Origin: JBGPOS01 sp041488155
GTDB lineage: Bacteria; Chloroflexota; Dehalococcoidia; Tepidiformales; Tepidiformaceae
Reading direction: 5' to 3'
Length of the DNA: 24,165 nt
Assembly: GCA_041488155.1 (NCBI GenBank)
Contig: JBGPOS010000062.1
Coordinates: 1 to 24,165, forward strand
Shown: one piece after another, positions 13,519 to 20,309 of the stretch
How the letters are laid out: each line of letters starts with the position of its first letter
Numbering within the stretch: the first letter of the stretch is position 1
Notes under the pieces: generated by a model
What the model was told of the DNA's origin: nothing
Databases searched by the model: none
The model's input: the letters and a program-made list of their open reading frames with translations, nothing else
Program-made: the position numbers and the translations under genes

Positions 13519-14699
13519 GGCCGCTTGCCCCCACGCTGTTCGATGATCGCGACGCTTCGCAGCAGGCCCGAGAGTGCGTGCTGCTGGTCGTCCATTCGCG
13601 TCGCCCCATTGGTGAACCAGGCACCCTCAACGATCCCCGGTTGCTTGAACTCCCGCGCTTGCGCCGCGCCAACCTGCCGGTCCGCCAGCATCCCCGCGCC
13701 GCACACCGCCCGCTCGCCGATCGCATCGCGCAGGTCCCTCATGCGCGGGTCGGCATCCGCCAGCCGCCAGAGCGAATCGAGCCCTTCCACCCACGTGCCC
13801 ATCCCGGCCGCCCGAGCCCGTCGCCCATGGATGAGCTTCGAGAACCAGCCCGTCCCCCGCTGCGACTCCACGCGCATAAGGAATCCGAAGCGCGCCGCCA
13901 GGTCCCGCGCATAGCGCACGTTGTCCTCGTTCAGGGGCCAACTCGCCATCTCCGCCAGTCCGTGCGCTGCCCACTGGTCGGCCCATGGCGGGTACTTGAT
14001 GGCTTCGGCCTCGTCGCGGTGCAGCGAAAGGTAGTCCGCCGTCAGCCGGGCGTGCCCGTCCCAGCCTTCCCCGGGAAACAGCCGGTGCATGAGGGTTAGC
14101 GCCCAGAAAGCTTCCCCGGTCGCGTAGCGCGACACCTCGACCGGATCCGGCAACCCGGTCGATTGCCGCCACGCGCTCAGGAAGCTGCCGTCCCTTCGCT
14201 GCATCACGAGCAGGAATCGCGCGGTCTCATGCATCAGGCCGTCGAACCCCGGATCTTCCGTTGCCAGCCGCCGCTGAGCGAGGCCTGCCAGCATCAGCGC
14301 GCTCGCCCCGAGTTCGACGTTCACGCCGTACGCGTCCTCGAGCGCCGCCCAGCCGTCCCGCTCCAGCAGGTGCGCCCGCATCCACGCCAGACCCTGGTCC
14401 GCCGTCGGCAGCACGCTCGCCTCCCCTGCGGCTGCCAGCTGGTAGAGCCCCATCGTCACTCCTGCGTGCCGGACAGCGTTGTACTCCGGCGACTCGCGAT
14501 CGTCGTCTCTGTCGTATTCGTAGAGATAAGACCCGTCCGCTCGTTGCGCCCGCTCGATCCAGCCCGCCGATTGCCGCGCCGCCTCCAGCGCCTGCGTTGC
14601 GGTGATCGACGGACAATGCTCCGCCGGGATTACAGCAACCCGCAAGATCACGACCCCAACCGCCCACAGAGAAAGCGTTCCAAGCAGTCCGCGCCTCAC
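13515..14699 (-). CDS. Alpha/alpha-barrel-like exported or membrane-anchored protein, unknown function
   Basis: A 394-residue protein. The start MRRGLLGTLSLWAVGVVILRVAVIPA is a signal peptide or anchor. The rest is helical, with repeating helix pairs and aromatic/Gly loops such as AGWIERAQRADGSYLYEYD, YNAVRHAGVTMGLYQLA, FLLVMQRRDGSFLSAW and YATGEAFWALTLMHRLFP. This pattern (QRADGSY, RHAG, ATGEA) resembles six-hairpin or terpenoid-cyclase-like toroids used by glycosidases, lyases and epimerases. I cannot name the family, and no catalytic pair can be assigned with confidence. A start at GTG 14699 fits the signal peptide. The stop overlaps the ATG of the MarC-like gene. The region just upstream of its start carries one copy of a 37-bp repeat found again upstream of the PPOX gene at 14808-15440. 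Confidence 0.65.
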   Translation of the reverse strand: MRRGLLGTLSLWAVGVVILRVAVIPAEHCPSITATQALEAARQSAGWIERAQRADGSYLYEYDRDDDRESPEYNAVRHAGVTMGLYQLAAAGEASVLPTADQGLAWMRAHLLERDGWAALEDAYGVNVELGASALMLAGLAQRRLATEDPGFDGLMHETARFLLVMQRRDGSFLSAWRQSTGLPDPVEVSRYATGEAFWALTLMHRLFPGEGWDGHARLTADYLSLHRDEAEAIKYPPWADQWAAHGLAEMASWPLNEDNVRYARDLAARFGFLMRVESQRGTGWFSKLIHGRRARAAGMGTWVEGLDSLWRLADADPRMRDLRDAIGERAVCGAGMLADRQVGAAQAREFKQPGIVEGAWFTNGATRMDDQQHALSGLLRSVAIIEQRGGKRP

Positions 14700-14703
14700 G
14701 GCT

Positions 14704-14740
14704 GCGAAGGATACGCGAACCTCGCTAACGGCTGAACCGC
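14704..14740. repeat. 37-bp direct repeat, copy 1
   Basis: This segment (starting gcgaaggatacgcgaacc) matches 15487-15523 at 34 of 37 positions. It lies immediately before the start of the minus-strand gene 13515-14699. Confidence 0.75.
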
Positions 14741-14807
14741 CCAGCGAGCTTAGCGGCCCACACGGATCGGCTCGGGCGACTTGCTGCGCTTTCCGGCGCT
14801 CGAAAGC

Positions 14808-15440
14808 TTAGTAAAGCTTCTCGCGCAGGTCCTTTTCCCTGGCTTCGGCCATCTGCTCCGGGGTTACGGCCAGCTTCTTCTGGTCGATGATCGCGGCTGA
14901 TAGCGACGGCACGTCCTCGGGGTTGGGCCAGCGCTCGGGCTCCCAGAGGTCGGCGCGCACCACGCACTTCGGGCAGTGCATGAACGCTTCGTCGACATCC
15001 ACGACCACCGCCAGCTGGGGCGCCTTGCCGTTGACCGCCATCCGCTCGCGCAGGGCAGCGTCCCGGACGATGGTCGCCCTCCCCTGCACCCGAAGAGTCT
15101 CGGGGACACCCGGCACCATGAAGAAGAGCGCGACGTTTGGGTTCTTGATGATGTTCGAAAACGTGTCCCCTCGCCGGTTCCCCGGGCGGTCTGGGATCGC
15201 CAGGGTGTGCTCATCGAGCACAACGACGAATCCCGACGGGTCACCTTTCGGCGAAACATCCTGGTTCCCCTGGCCATCGGAAGACCCAACCAATACAAAA
15301 GGCGATTGCGCGATGAAGCCGGCAAAGTGCTTGTCGATGTGGTCGATCGCTTTGCCAGCAGCCAGCGCCGAGGGATGGCCCAACACCTCTCGAAGCTCAG
15401 TGTCGGTCCGAATGACGTTCCCGAACCTGTCGTCTGCCAT
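14808..15440 (-). CDS. PPOX-class FMN-binding split-barrel protein (third of three)
   Basis: A 210-residue protein of the pyridoxamine 5'-phosphate oxidase-like family, close to the group typified by MSMEG_1061/DR_2398. Conserved parts are IDHIDKHFAGFIAQSPFVLVGSSDGQGNQDVSPKGDPSGFV, the barrel core that binds flavin, then LAIPDRPGNRRGDTFSNIIKNPNVALFFMVPG. The group signature AFMHCPKCVVRADLWEP follows, with two Cys as in HCxK/R variants. The frame is open to 15464, but ATG 15440 has CAGGAG 6 nt before it, which decides the start. It is 67 bp downstream of the APH-like gene. A copy of the 37-bp repeat fills most of that gap. It is not closely similar by eye to the other two PPOX proteins in this window, so they are not recent duplicates. 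Substrate unknown. Confidence 0.9.
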   Translation of the reverse strand: MADDRFGNVIRTDTELREVLGHPSALAAGKAIDHIDKHFAGFIAQSPFVLVGSSDGQGNQDVSPKGDPSGFVVVLDEHTLAIPDRPGNRRGDTFSNIIKNPNVALFFMVPGVPETLRVQGRATIVRDAALRERMAVNGKAPQLAVVVDVDEAFMHCPKCVVRADLWEPERWPNPEDVPSLSAAIIDQKKLAVTPEQMAEAREKDLREKLY

Positions 15441-15486
15441 CGTGTGCTCCTGAGGCGGTAGCACTGAAGGTTAGCAAAGTTCGCCC

Positions 15487-15523
15487 GCGAAGGACACGCG
15501 AACCGCGCTAACGGCTGAGCCGC
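15487..15523. repeat. 37-bp direct repeat, copy 2
   Basis: Second copy of the repeat at 14704-14740 (34 of 37 identical). It covers the last codons and stop of the APH-like gene and the gap before the PPOX gene, 47 bp upstream of that gene's start on the minus strand. Confidence 0.75.
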
Positions 15524-16551
15524 ACGATGTCGGCGCCGAGCTGCGCTCGGAACGTAACGTCGGCCAGCCGGATGACCCGGGCGGCATCGCCCGCGAAGAA
15601 GTGGTCGACCCGCGCGTCGCCGTCGATGAATCGGCGCCGGTAGACCCAGGTGTCGTGGAGCTGCGACTGCCACCACATCTCGACACCCATTTCGATCTCC
15701 TCGGGGTCGAGGGTAACGTGGCGGCGGTATCCCGCGAGGAAGGCTTCGAGCGATTTCGGGGCGAGCAGCTCCGCGAAGAACAGGGCCCGCAACACTTCGA
15801 AAATCCGCGGGAGCCAGCCCATCATCTCCCAATCGACCACGGCGGCCACCGAGCCGTCGCCGTCGAAGAGGACGTTGCCGTCGTGGTAGTCGCCGTGGCA
15901 GGGCTGCACCGGGAGTGCGTCGAAGTCACTGCGCGGGCGCGCGACGCCCGATTCGAGGAGAGTGAGCTGCGCGCGCAGCCCTTCCTGGACGCGAAGCTGC
16001 CACTCGCCCGGCGACGCGTAGTAGCGGATCAGGTCGTCGACGCGGCTGAGGGTGTCGATCTCTTCCTGGGTCTCCCAGGTCGAACCAGTACCCCCCGACC
16101 GAAGGTCCGGATCGTAGTAACCCATGAGCGTGGCGTGGAGGTGGCCCAGGGTGTCGCCGAGTGCGGCGGCGCCCGCGACGTCGATGGCTCCGCGGTGGAG
16201 CTGACGAGCGTCGAGCCACGGGAACGCGGCAATCAGCAGCCCGCCCACCAGGTGCACAGTCGTCCCATCTGGCGAGGCGAGGGGAAGGTTAACCGGGACT
16301 CCGTGCTCCCACGCCCAGCGGATGGCGCTGTGCTCACGCTGGAGGCGCTCGCGTGTGCGGTTGGGTTTGTGGAAGCGGATGAAGAGGTCTCCCCCGGACG
16401 AAGAGACGCGGATGTTTTCGTTGAGCACCGAGTTCGGGACGGGCGCAGGCTCGCCCGTTCGCGTCCAGCCGTAGCGCCCCAGCAGCTCATCGATGCCCGC
16501 CAGGTGAGCGGCGGTCACTGGGGCGGCCGGGAGCCTCGATTCGAGCGTCAC
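15508..16551 (-). CDS. APH-family phosphotransferase (kinase-like)
   Basis: A 347-residue protein of the aminoglycoside phosphotransferase/choline kinase-like fold. Residues about 36-60 form the nucleotide-binding beta hairpin, ending GGDLFIRFHKPN with the likely ATP-contacting Lys. The catalytic loop CHGDYHDGNVLF (218-229) has the Brenner motif H219-G-D221 and N226. VVDWEMMGW supplies the metal-binding D240. The family includes aminoglycoside, choline, homoserine and fructosamine-type kinases; resemblance here is general, so the substrate is open. The GTG at 16551 comes 4 bp after the Nudix stop. The frame stays open through the Nudix gene, but those residues are only the Nudix gene read in another frame, so I exclude them. 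No separate Shine-Dalgarno is clear, which suggests coupling to Nudix translation. Confidence 0.88.
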   Translation of the reverse strand: MTLESRLPAAPVTAAHLAGIDELLGRYGWTRTGEPAPVPNSVLNENIRVSSSGGDLFIRFHKPNRTRERLQREHSAIRWAWEHGVPVNLPLASPDGTTVHLVGGLLIAAFPWLDARQLHRGAIDVAGAAALGDTLGHLHATLMGYYDPDLRSGGTGSTWETQEEIDTLSRVDDLIRYYASPGEWQLRVQEGLRAQLTLLESGVARPRSDFDALPVQPCHGDYHDGNVLFDGDGSVAAVVDWEMMGWLPRIFEVLRALFFAELLAPKSLEAFLAGYRRHVTLDPEEIEMGVEMWWQSQLHDTWVYRRRFIDGDARVDHFFAGDAARVIRLADVTFRAQLGADIVRLSR

Positions 16552-16555
16552 TCCG

Positions 16556-17011
16556 CTACCACTTGCCGAAGTGCGGCCACTCGCCGCCCAGGTACTCGGC
16601 GATGCGCCGCCGGTCGCCGCTCCCGCAGTCGGGCGGCAGAGACTCGGTAGGGAAGAAGCGGCATTCCTCGATCTCCCAGCTTCGCGCGCCTTCGATCGAA
16701 GACGGGCTCGAGACGAAGACGGCGATGTGGTCGCTCTTCGCTTCCGTAAAGCTGGAGTAGACGCCCAGCAGGCGCAACTCGCCGAGCTGTGCCCCGACCT
16801 CCTCGTGCAGCTCCCGGCGCGCTGCTTCTTCAAACGTTTCGCCCTTCTTCACGCCGCCTCCCGGCAGAAACCAGAGGTCCTGGTAGGTGTGGCGGACGAG
16901 GGCGACTTCGCCGTCGCGCACCAGGAGGACCTTGACGCCAACCGTCGTGGGGCGGGCCACGCGCCAGTAGATGCGGGCGGCGCGATGCAGGAGACGGGGA
17001 AAGAAGGCCAT
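16556..17011 (-). CDS. Nudix hydrolase
   Basis: A 151-residue Nudix-fold pyrophosphohydrolase, which cleaves nucleoside diphosphates linked to another group using Mg2+. The Nudix box spans residues 52-74 (G52, E58, R66-E67, E70-E71, G73: GVKKGETFEEAARRELHEEVG), with all consensus positions filled. Before it is WFLPGG, and the opening PTTVGVKVLLVRDGEVALVRH is a normal family start. The late REIxx-type segment is replaced by SWEIEECRFFPTESLP. ATG 17011 is one base after the glycosylase stop and has GGAGGAG upstream. A longer version from TTG 17029 would overlap that gene. It lies between the MagIII-like glycosylase and APH-like genes with almost no spacing, so the three are co-translated. Typical jobs are removing damaged nucleotides or activated sugars; the actual substrate is unknown. 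Confidence 0.93.
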   Translation of the reverse strand: MAFFPRLLHRAARIYWRVARPTTVGVKVLLVRDGEVALVRHTYQDLWFLPGGGVKKGETFEEAARRELHEEVGAQLGELRLLGVYSSFTEAKSDHIAVFVSSPSSIEGARSWEIEECRFFPTESLPPDCGSGDRRRIAEYLGGEWPHFGKW

Positions 17012-17012
17012 C

Positions 17013-17702
17013 TCAGGCCGCTCCTCCAACCAACGGCGAGCCGGGGCAGCGGGAGAGCAGCGCGCATTCCGTGCACTTCGGACGGGACTTCAGGCAGAGA
17101 TGCTTGGCGTGCATCACGATGAGGGCGTGGTAGCGGGCCCAGAAGTCGCGGTCAACCGGGAGTTGTCCCGCGAAGAAGCGCTGCCAGTCGTCGTAGGCGG
17201 TCGAGGCTGGCCCGAGTCCCAGCCGCGAGAAGATCCGCTGGGTGTAAGCGTCGACGACGAACGCGGGCTTGCAGGCGGCGTACACGATGATAGCGTCGGC
17301 CGTCTCGGCGCCGATGCCCCAGGTGGCGAGCAGCTCGTCGCGGAGCGGCCCCGGCTCAAGCGCGAGGAGTTGGTCGAGGTCGCCGTGCCGGGCGACTAGT
17401 GCAAGGAACGCCTGCAGCTTCTTCGTCTTCTGGCGGTACTGGCCGCTGGGGCGGACAAGCGGTTCGAGCGCTTCCGTTGGCAACGAGGCCATGACGACCG
17501 GGGATAGCGCTCCGGCCGAACGCAAGAGGTCCAGCGCGTGTTCGACGTTGGTCCAGGAGGTGTTCTGCACGAGGATGGCGCCGACGATCGCTTCGAACGG
17601 GTCGACGTCGGGCCACCAGTGCCAGCCGCGCGAGGCGTGCATCTCGTCGAGCGAGTCGTAGATAGCGACGAGGTCGGCGGTGAGGCTCCCGCGAGCGTTC
17701 AC
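17013..17702 (-). CDS. HhH-GPD DNA glycosylase, MagIII-like (endonuclease III superfamily)
   Basis: A 229-residue base-excision-repair glycosylase. The order is the N-terminal DPFEAIVGAILVQNTSWTNVEHAL (family ILxQxTxW block), helix-hairpin-helix TWGIGAETADAIIVYA (128-142), catalytic D151 in FVVDAYTQRI, and a [4Fe-4S] loop with C203, C210, C213 and C219 (C-x6-C-x2-C-x5-C). Endonuclease III uses a Lys in its hairpin (GVGRKTA). Here that place is E133 (GIGAETAD), so the protein should be a monofunctional glycosylase without lyase activity, as in 3-methyladenine glycosylase MagIII, whose ETAD-type hairpin it resembles. Predicted role: removal of alkylated purines. GTG 17702 overlaps the EamA stop by 4 bp, and its stop is one base from the Nudix ATG. 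A longer in-frame start at 17819 would lie inside the EamA gene. Confidence 0.9.
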   Translation of the reverse strand: MNARGSLTADLVAIYDSLDEMHASRGWHWWPDVDPFEAIVGAILVQNTSWTNVEHALDLLRSAGALSPVVMASLPTEALEPLVRPSGQYRQKTKKLQAFLALVARHGDLDQLLALEPGPLRDELLATWGIGAETADAIIVYAACKPAFVVDAYTQRIFSRLGLGPASTAYDDWQRFFAGQLPVDRDFWARYHALIVMHAKHLCLKSRPKCTECALLSRCPGSPLVGGAA

Positions 17703-18649
17703 GCTTCCGAACCGAGGACGCCGAAGTCGGCCCGGGCGAGGATCGAGCGCCGCCGCTCGGAGGCGATCGTCCGGCCGGTCACTGCCAGGACGATGACCGT
17801 GCCTCCAGCCACCGCCCACCAGCCGGGCACCTCGCCCAGGGCGACAAGCACCCAGATCGGGTTCAGGACCGGTTCAAGCATCCCGATGAGCGAGGCTTCG
17901 AGGGCCTGGACGTGCGCGATCCCGAAGCCGAAGAAGACGTAGGCAAGCCCGATCTGGATGACCCCAAGGAAGACGAGCGCTGCGATGTCACCCGGGCCCG
18001 GCGTGAACGGGCCAGGGTCGAATCGGATAAGGTTGACCGCCAGCAGGCTGACGACGAGGAGCGCGTTGCCCAGGACCATCGCCTCTGGACGCGTTGCCGG
18101 GGTGCAGGAGGGCAGGCGGAGGAGCGTAAGGAAGGCCGCGAAGGCAACCCCGGAGCCGATCGCGCAAAGGTTGCCGGCCGCGTCACGCGCTTCGAGACGC
18201 CCGACGAAGAACAGCGCCATCCCCCCGAAGGCGGCAAAGACGGTGATCAGGTCCGTCCGTGTGGGCCGTTCGTCCAGGACGAGTGGGCCGATGGCGAGCA
18301 CGTAGAGCGGCGCCGTGTACTGCAGAAAGATCGCGTTGGCGGCCGTGGTGAGCTTCGTGGCGCTGACGAAGAGCAGAAGCATCAGCGCGTAGCTGACAGC
18401 CACGCCCCAGCGTAGCCACCCCGCGCGCCACGGGAGTACCGGTCTGCTTCGGGCGAGCACCGCGATGGTCGCGCCGGCCAGCACCGATCGCCACATCGTG
18501 ATACCCAGCGCATCGAGCGAGACCCACTTGATGAACAGGCCGCCCGTGCTCCAGAGGACCGCGGCGCCGGTGACCGCGAGCAGGCCTTGGCGATGTTCTG
18601 GGAGGGCGGCGAAGGCTGTGCGAAGGGCGCGAGGAGTGGCCGGTGCCAT
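17699..18649 (-). CDS. EamA/DMT-superfamily transporter (RhaT/YdcZ-like)
   Basis: A 316-residue inner-membrane protein with two EamA repeats of five helices each. The first repeat starts LLAVTGAAVLWSTGGLFIKWV and includes NAIFLQYTAPLYVLAIGPLVLDERPTR, the usual end of an EamA domain (P-x-x-x-x-x-x-x-x-L-x-E). The second runs from NLCAIGSGVAFAAFLTLLRL to SLIGMLEPVLNPIWVLVALGEVP. Members export or import amino acids, nucleotide precursors and other metabolites. The exact cargo cannot be read. The TGA overlaps the GTG of the glycosylase gene. The start ATG 18649 lies 37 bp after the small membrane protein gene on the same strand. Cargo could be a product of the Nudix/APH enzymes, but that is only suggested by position. 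Confidence 0.92.
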   Translation of the reverse strand: MAPATPRALRTAFAALPEHRQGLLAVTGAAVLWSTGGLFIKWVSLDALGITMWRSVLAGATIAVLARSRPVLPWRAGWLRWGVAVSYALMLLLFVSATKLTTAANAIFLQYTAPLYVLAIGPLVLDERPTRTDLITVFAAFGGMALFFVGRLEARDAAGNLCAIGSGVAFAAFLTLLRLPSCTPATRPEAMVLGNALLVVSLLAVNLIRFDPGPFTPGPGDIAALVFLGVIQIGLAYVFFGFGIAHVQALEASLIGMLEPVLNPIWVLVALGEVPGWWAVAGGTVIVLAVTGRTIASERRRSILARADFGVLGSEA

Positions 18650-18686
18650 TCAGGTGAGCGTAACGCGCCCGAAGCGGAGACGCAGG

Positions 18687-18884
18687 CTAGCTGGCTTCGC
18701 TACGGTCGGGAAAGCGCCGCTCGAGCATGAAGACTCCGATCGAAACGGCGAGGCCGACTCCCGCCCCGATCACCACTCCGAGGATGATCTTGTCGAAATC
18801 GAACCGCACGAAGAGGTAGATGATGAAGCTGACGACGAAGCCCACGAGGAAATAGAGGGCCTGGCGGCGAAGAAAACTCCACAT
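18687..18884 (-). CDS. Small membrane protein, two transmembrane helices
   Basis: A 65-residue protein. The N-terminus MWSFLRRQ is basic, then comes helix 1 (about 8-26, ALYFLVGFVVSFIIYLFV), a short acidic loop RFDFDK, and helix 2 (about 33-53, IILGVVIGAGVGLAVSIGVF), ending in the charged LERRFPDRSEAS. Both ends should lie in the cytoplasm. It is not recognised as a named family. It sits between DUF402 and EamA on the same strand, with 49 bp and 37 bp gaps, so it probably belongs to the same transcript. The coding call rests on the composition, the perfect two-helix layout and the fit between neighbours. Confidence 0.65.
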   Translation of the reverse strand: MWSFLRRQALYFLVGFVVSFIIYLFVRFDFDKIILGVVIGAGVGLAVSIGVFMLERRFPDRSEAS

Positions 18885-18933
18885 ATCCGCGGAGTATGGC
18901 CGCGAACGCGCGGACCTGTAAAGGTCAGACGCC

Positions 18934-19479
18934 TCACCCCTCGGCTCGCTTAAAGCGGCGTTCGAGGGCCGCAGCTTCGTCGATTATGTGGCGGTAGCGG
19001 CTGTACACCTGCTGCTCAGCAGCCCGCGCCGCCTCGATGTCACGAGGAGAGAGGCGGCCAGCCGCGACGAGCGCTTCGAACTCGTCGCGGTCCTCTTCGA
19101 TGATCCCGTCGTCCGGAGTAACCCACCAGTCGAGGGCGAGGTCGCGGTAGGAAACCAGCTCCGGGCTCAGCCGGACGCCAGCCACAGCGTCGAACCGATG
19201 CGCGACAACCTCGCCCGCGGGTGACCGCATGCGGTACAGGTTATACGGCCGGTAGAGCCAAAAGTAGCCGTGGGAGACGGTGCCCGGCGGCACGGGAATG
19301 GGTGTCTTGAAGGTTGAGGGGCCGCTTGCCAGCACGAATTCGATCACCGTGAGCCAGGCGCTGAAGTGGACGAGCGTGCAGGCGTATTCGGCTACCCGTC
19401 CGTCGGCCTTCTGCTTGCGCTCGATGATCGGCGTGCCCCTCGCAACGGGGGCTTTCGGAGCATTATGCTGACGTGCCAC
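18934..19479 (-). CDS. DUF402 family protein, likely nucleoside di/triphosphate or nucleotide-ester hydrolase
   Basis: A 181-residue protein with a DUF402 (FomD/Ntdp-like) beta-barrel. The core is TVSHGYFWLYRPYNLYRMRSP (Y79-N80 and Y82), VAHRFDAVAGVRLSP, then the acidic metal site VSYRDLALDWWVTPDDGIIEEDRDEFE (D113, D117, D130, D132, E133). Known members hydrolyse nucleoside tri/diphosphates (Ntdp) or cytidylyl phosphonate esters (FomD) with divalent metal. A C-terminal helical tail DIEAARAAEQQVYSRYRHIIDEAAALERRF is typical of the group. The GTG start has TGAGG nearby. The gene opens the long minus-strand run and is divergent from the enoyl-CoA hydratase gene with only 37 bp between starts. 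Hydrolysis of a nucleotide is inferred from family. Confidence 0.88.
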   Translation of the reverse strand: MARQHNAPKAPVARGTPIIERKQKADGRVAEYACTLVHFSAWLTVIEFVLASGPSTFKTPIPVPPGTVSHGYFWLYRPYNLYRMRSPAGEVVAHRFDAVAGVRLSPELVSYRDLALDWWVTPDDGIIEEDRDEFEALVAAGRLSPRDIEAARAAEQQVYSRYRHIIDEAAALERRFKRAEG

Positions 19480-19516
19480 AGGACCTCATTCGTGAGACAG
19501 GAGTGCTCGCCGCCCG

Positions 19517-20293
19517 ATGACCTTCGAAACGATCATCTACGAAAAGAAAGGCGCTGTCGCCGTCCTCACGATCAACCGCGAGAAGCAGCTCAACGCTATC
19601 AACTCGCAGGCGTCGCACGAGATGCAGACCGCCTGGGAGGACTTCCGCGACGACCCGGAGCTGCGAGTCGCCGTCCTCACCGGCGTGGGCGAGAAGTCGT
19701 TCTCGACGGGGATGGACCTTGTCGCAACCGCCCAGGGCGAGAACCAGTTCGCGGGACGACCCTCCCCGTTCGGCGGCTTCACCAAGCGCATGCCCATCTA
19801 CAAGCCGATCATCGCGGCGATCAACGGGTTCTGCCTGGCCGGCGGCATGGAGCTCGCGCTGACCTGCGACATCCGCATCTGTTCGCCCGATGCGCGCTTC
19901 GGGCTCCCCGAGGTGCGGTGGGCGATCATGCCGGGGGCGGGCGGCACCCAGCGGATGCCCCGGGCGATCCCGTTGGCCTGGGCGAACTACCTCATCCTTA
20001 CGGCCGAGCACATCGACGCTGAGACGGCGCTCAGCATCGGGCTCGTCTCCCACATCGTGCCGAAGGAACAGCTGATGGACCGCGCAATGCAAATCGCCGG
20101 CGTCATCTGCGAGCGCGGACCGCTGGCTGTGAGGGCCGCGAAGGAGGCCATCCTCCGCGGCCAGGACATGCCCCTCGACCACGGCCTCGCCTACGAAGAT
20201 CTCGTCCTCCAGCGCTTGATGGCGACCGAAGACGCCCGCGAGGGCCCGCGCGCATTCGCCGAAAAGCGGAAGCCTGAATACAAGGGACGTTGA
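19517..20293 (+). CDS. Enoyl-CoA hydratase/isomerase family protein
   Basis: A 258-residue crotonase-fold protein. VAVLTINREKQLNAINSQ is the classic opening. KSFSTGMDL (residues 60-68) and LAGGMELAL (107-115) form the oxyanion hole that binds the CoA thioester carbonyl. Both catalytic glutamates of enoyl-CoA hydratase are present: E112 (GGMEL) and E132 (GLPEVRWAIMPGAGGTQRMPR). This favours hydratase activity over the many crotonase relatives that have lost one. The HGLAYEDLVLQRLMATEDAREGPRAFAEKRKPEYKGR end fits the family's trimer helix. Length is complete. Substrate chain length and pathway (beta-oxidation or degradation) are unknown. AGGAG lies 12 nt before the ATG, a rather long distance. 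It is divergent from DUF402 and 16 bp upstream of the lipoprotein gene. Confidence 0.95.
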   Translation: MTFETIIYEKKGAVAVLTINREKQLNAINSQASHEMQTAWEDFRDDPELRVAVLTGVGEKSFSTGMDLVATAQGENQFAGRPSPFGGFTKRMPIYKPIIAAINGFCLAGGMELALTCDIRICSPDARFGLPEVRWAIMPGAGGTQRMPRAIPLAWANYLILTAEHIDAETALSIGLVSHIVPKEQLMDRAMQIAGVICERGPLAVRAAKEAILRGQDMPLDHGLAYEDLVLQRLMATEDAREGPRAFAEKRKPEYKGR

Positions 20294-20309
20294 CAGGCGT
20301 ACAGCGGAT

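Noticed and set aside
16552..16833. N-terminal 94 residues in frame with the APH-like gene
   Set aside because: This DNA encodes the Nudix protein including its Nudix box in another frame; APH domain sequence begins after GTG 16551.
17703..17819. Longer start for the MagIII-like glycosylase
   Set aside because: It would overlap the EamA gene by 121 bp and adds Arg/Pro-rich sequence unlike the family; GTG 17702 with a 4-bp overlap is better.
19517..20293. Loss of a catalytic glutamate in the enoyl-CoA hydratase
   Set aside because: On re-aligning, both glutamates (E112 and E132) are present; Tyr158 is not at a catalytic position.
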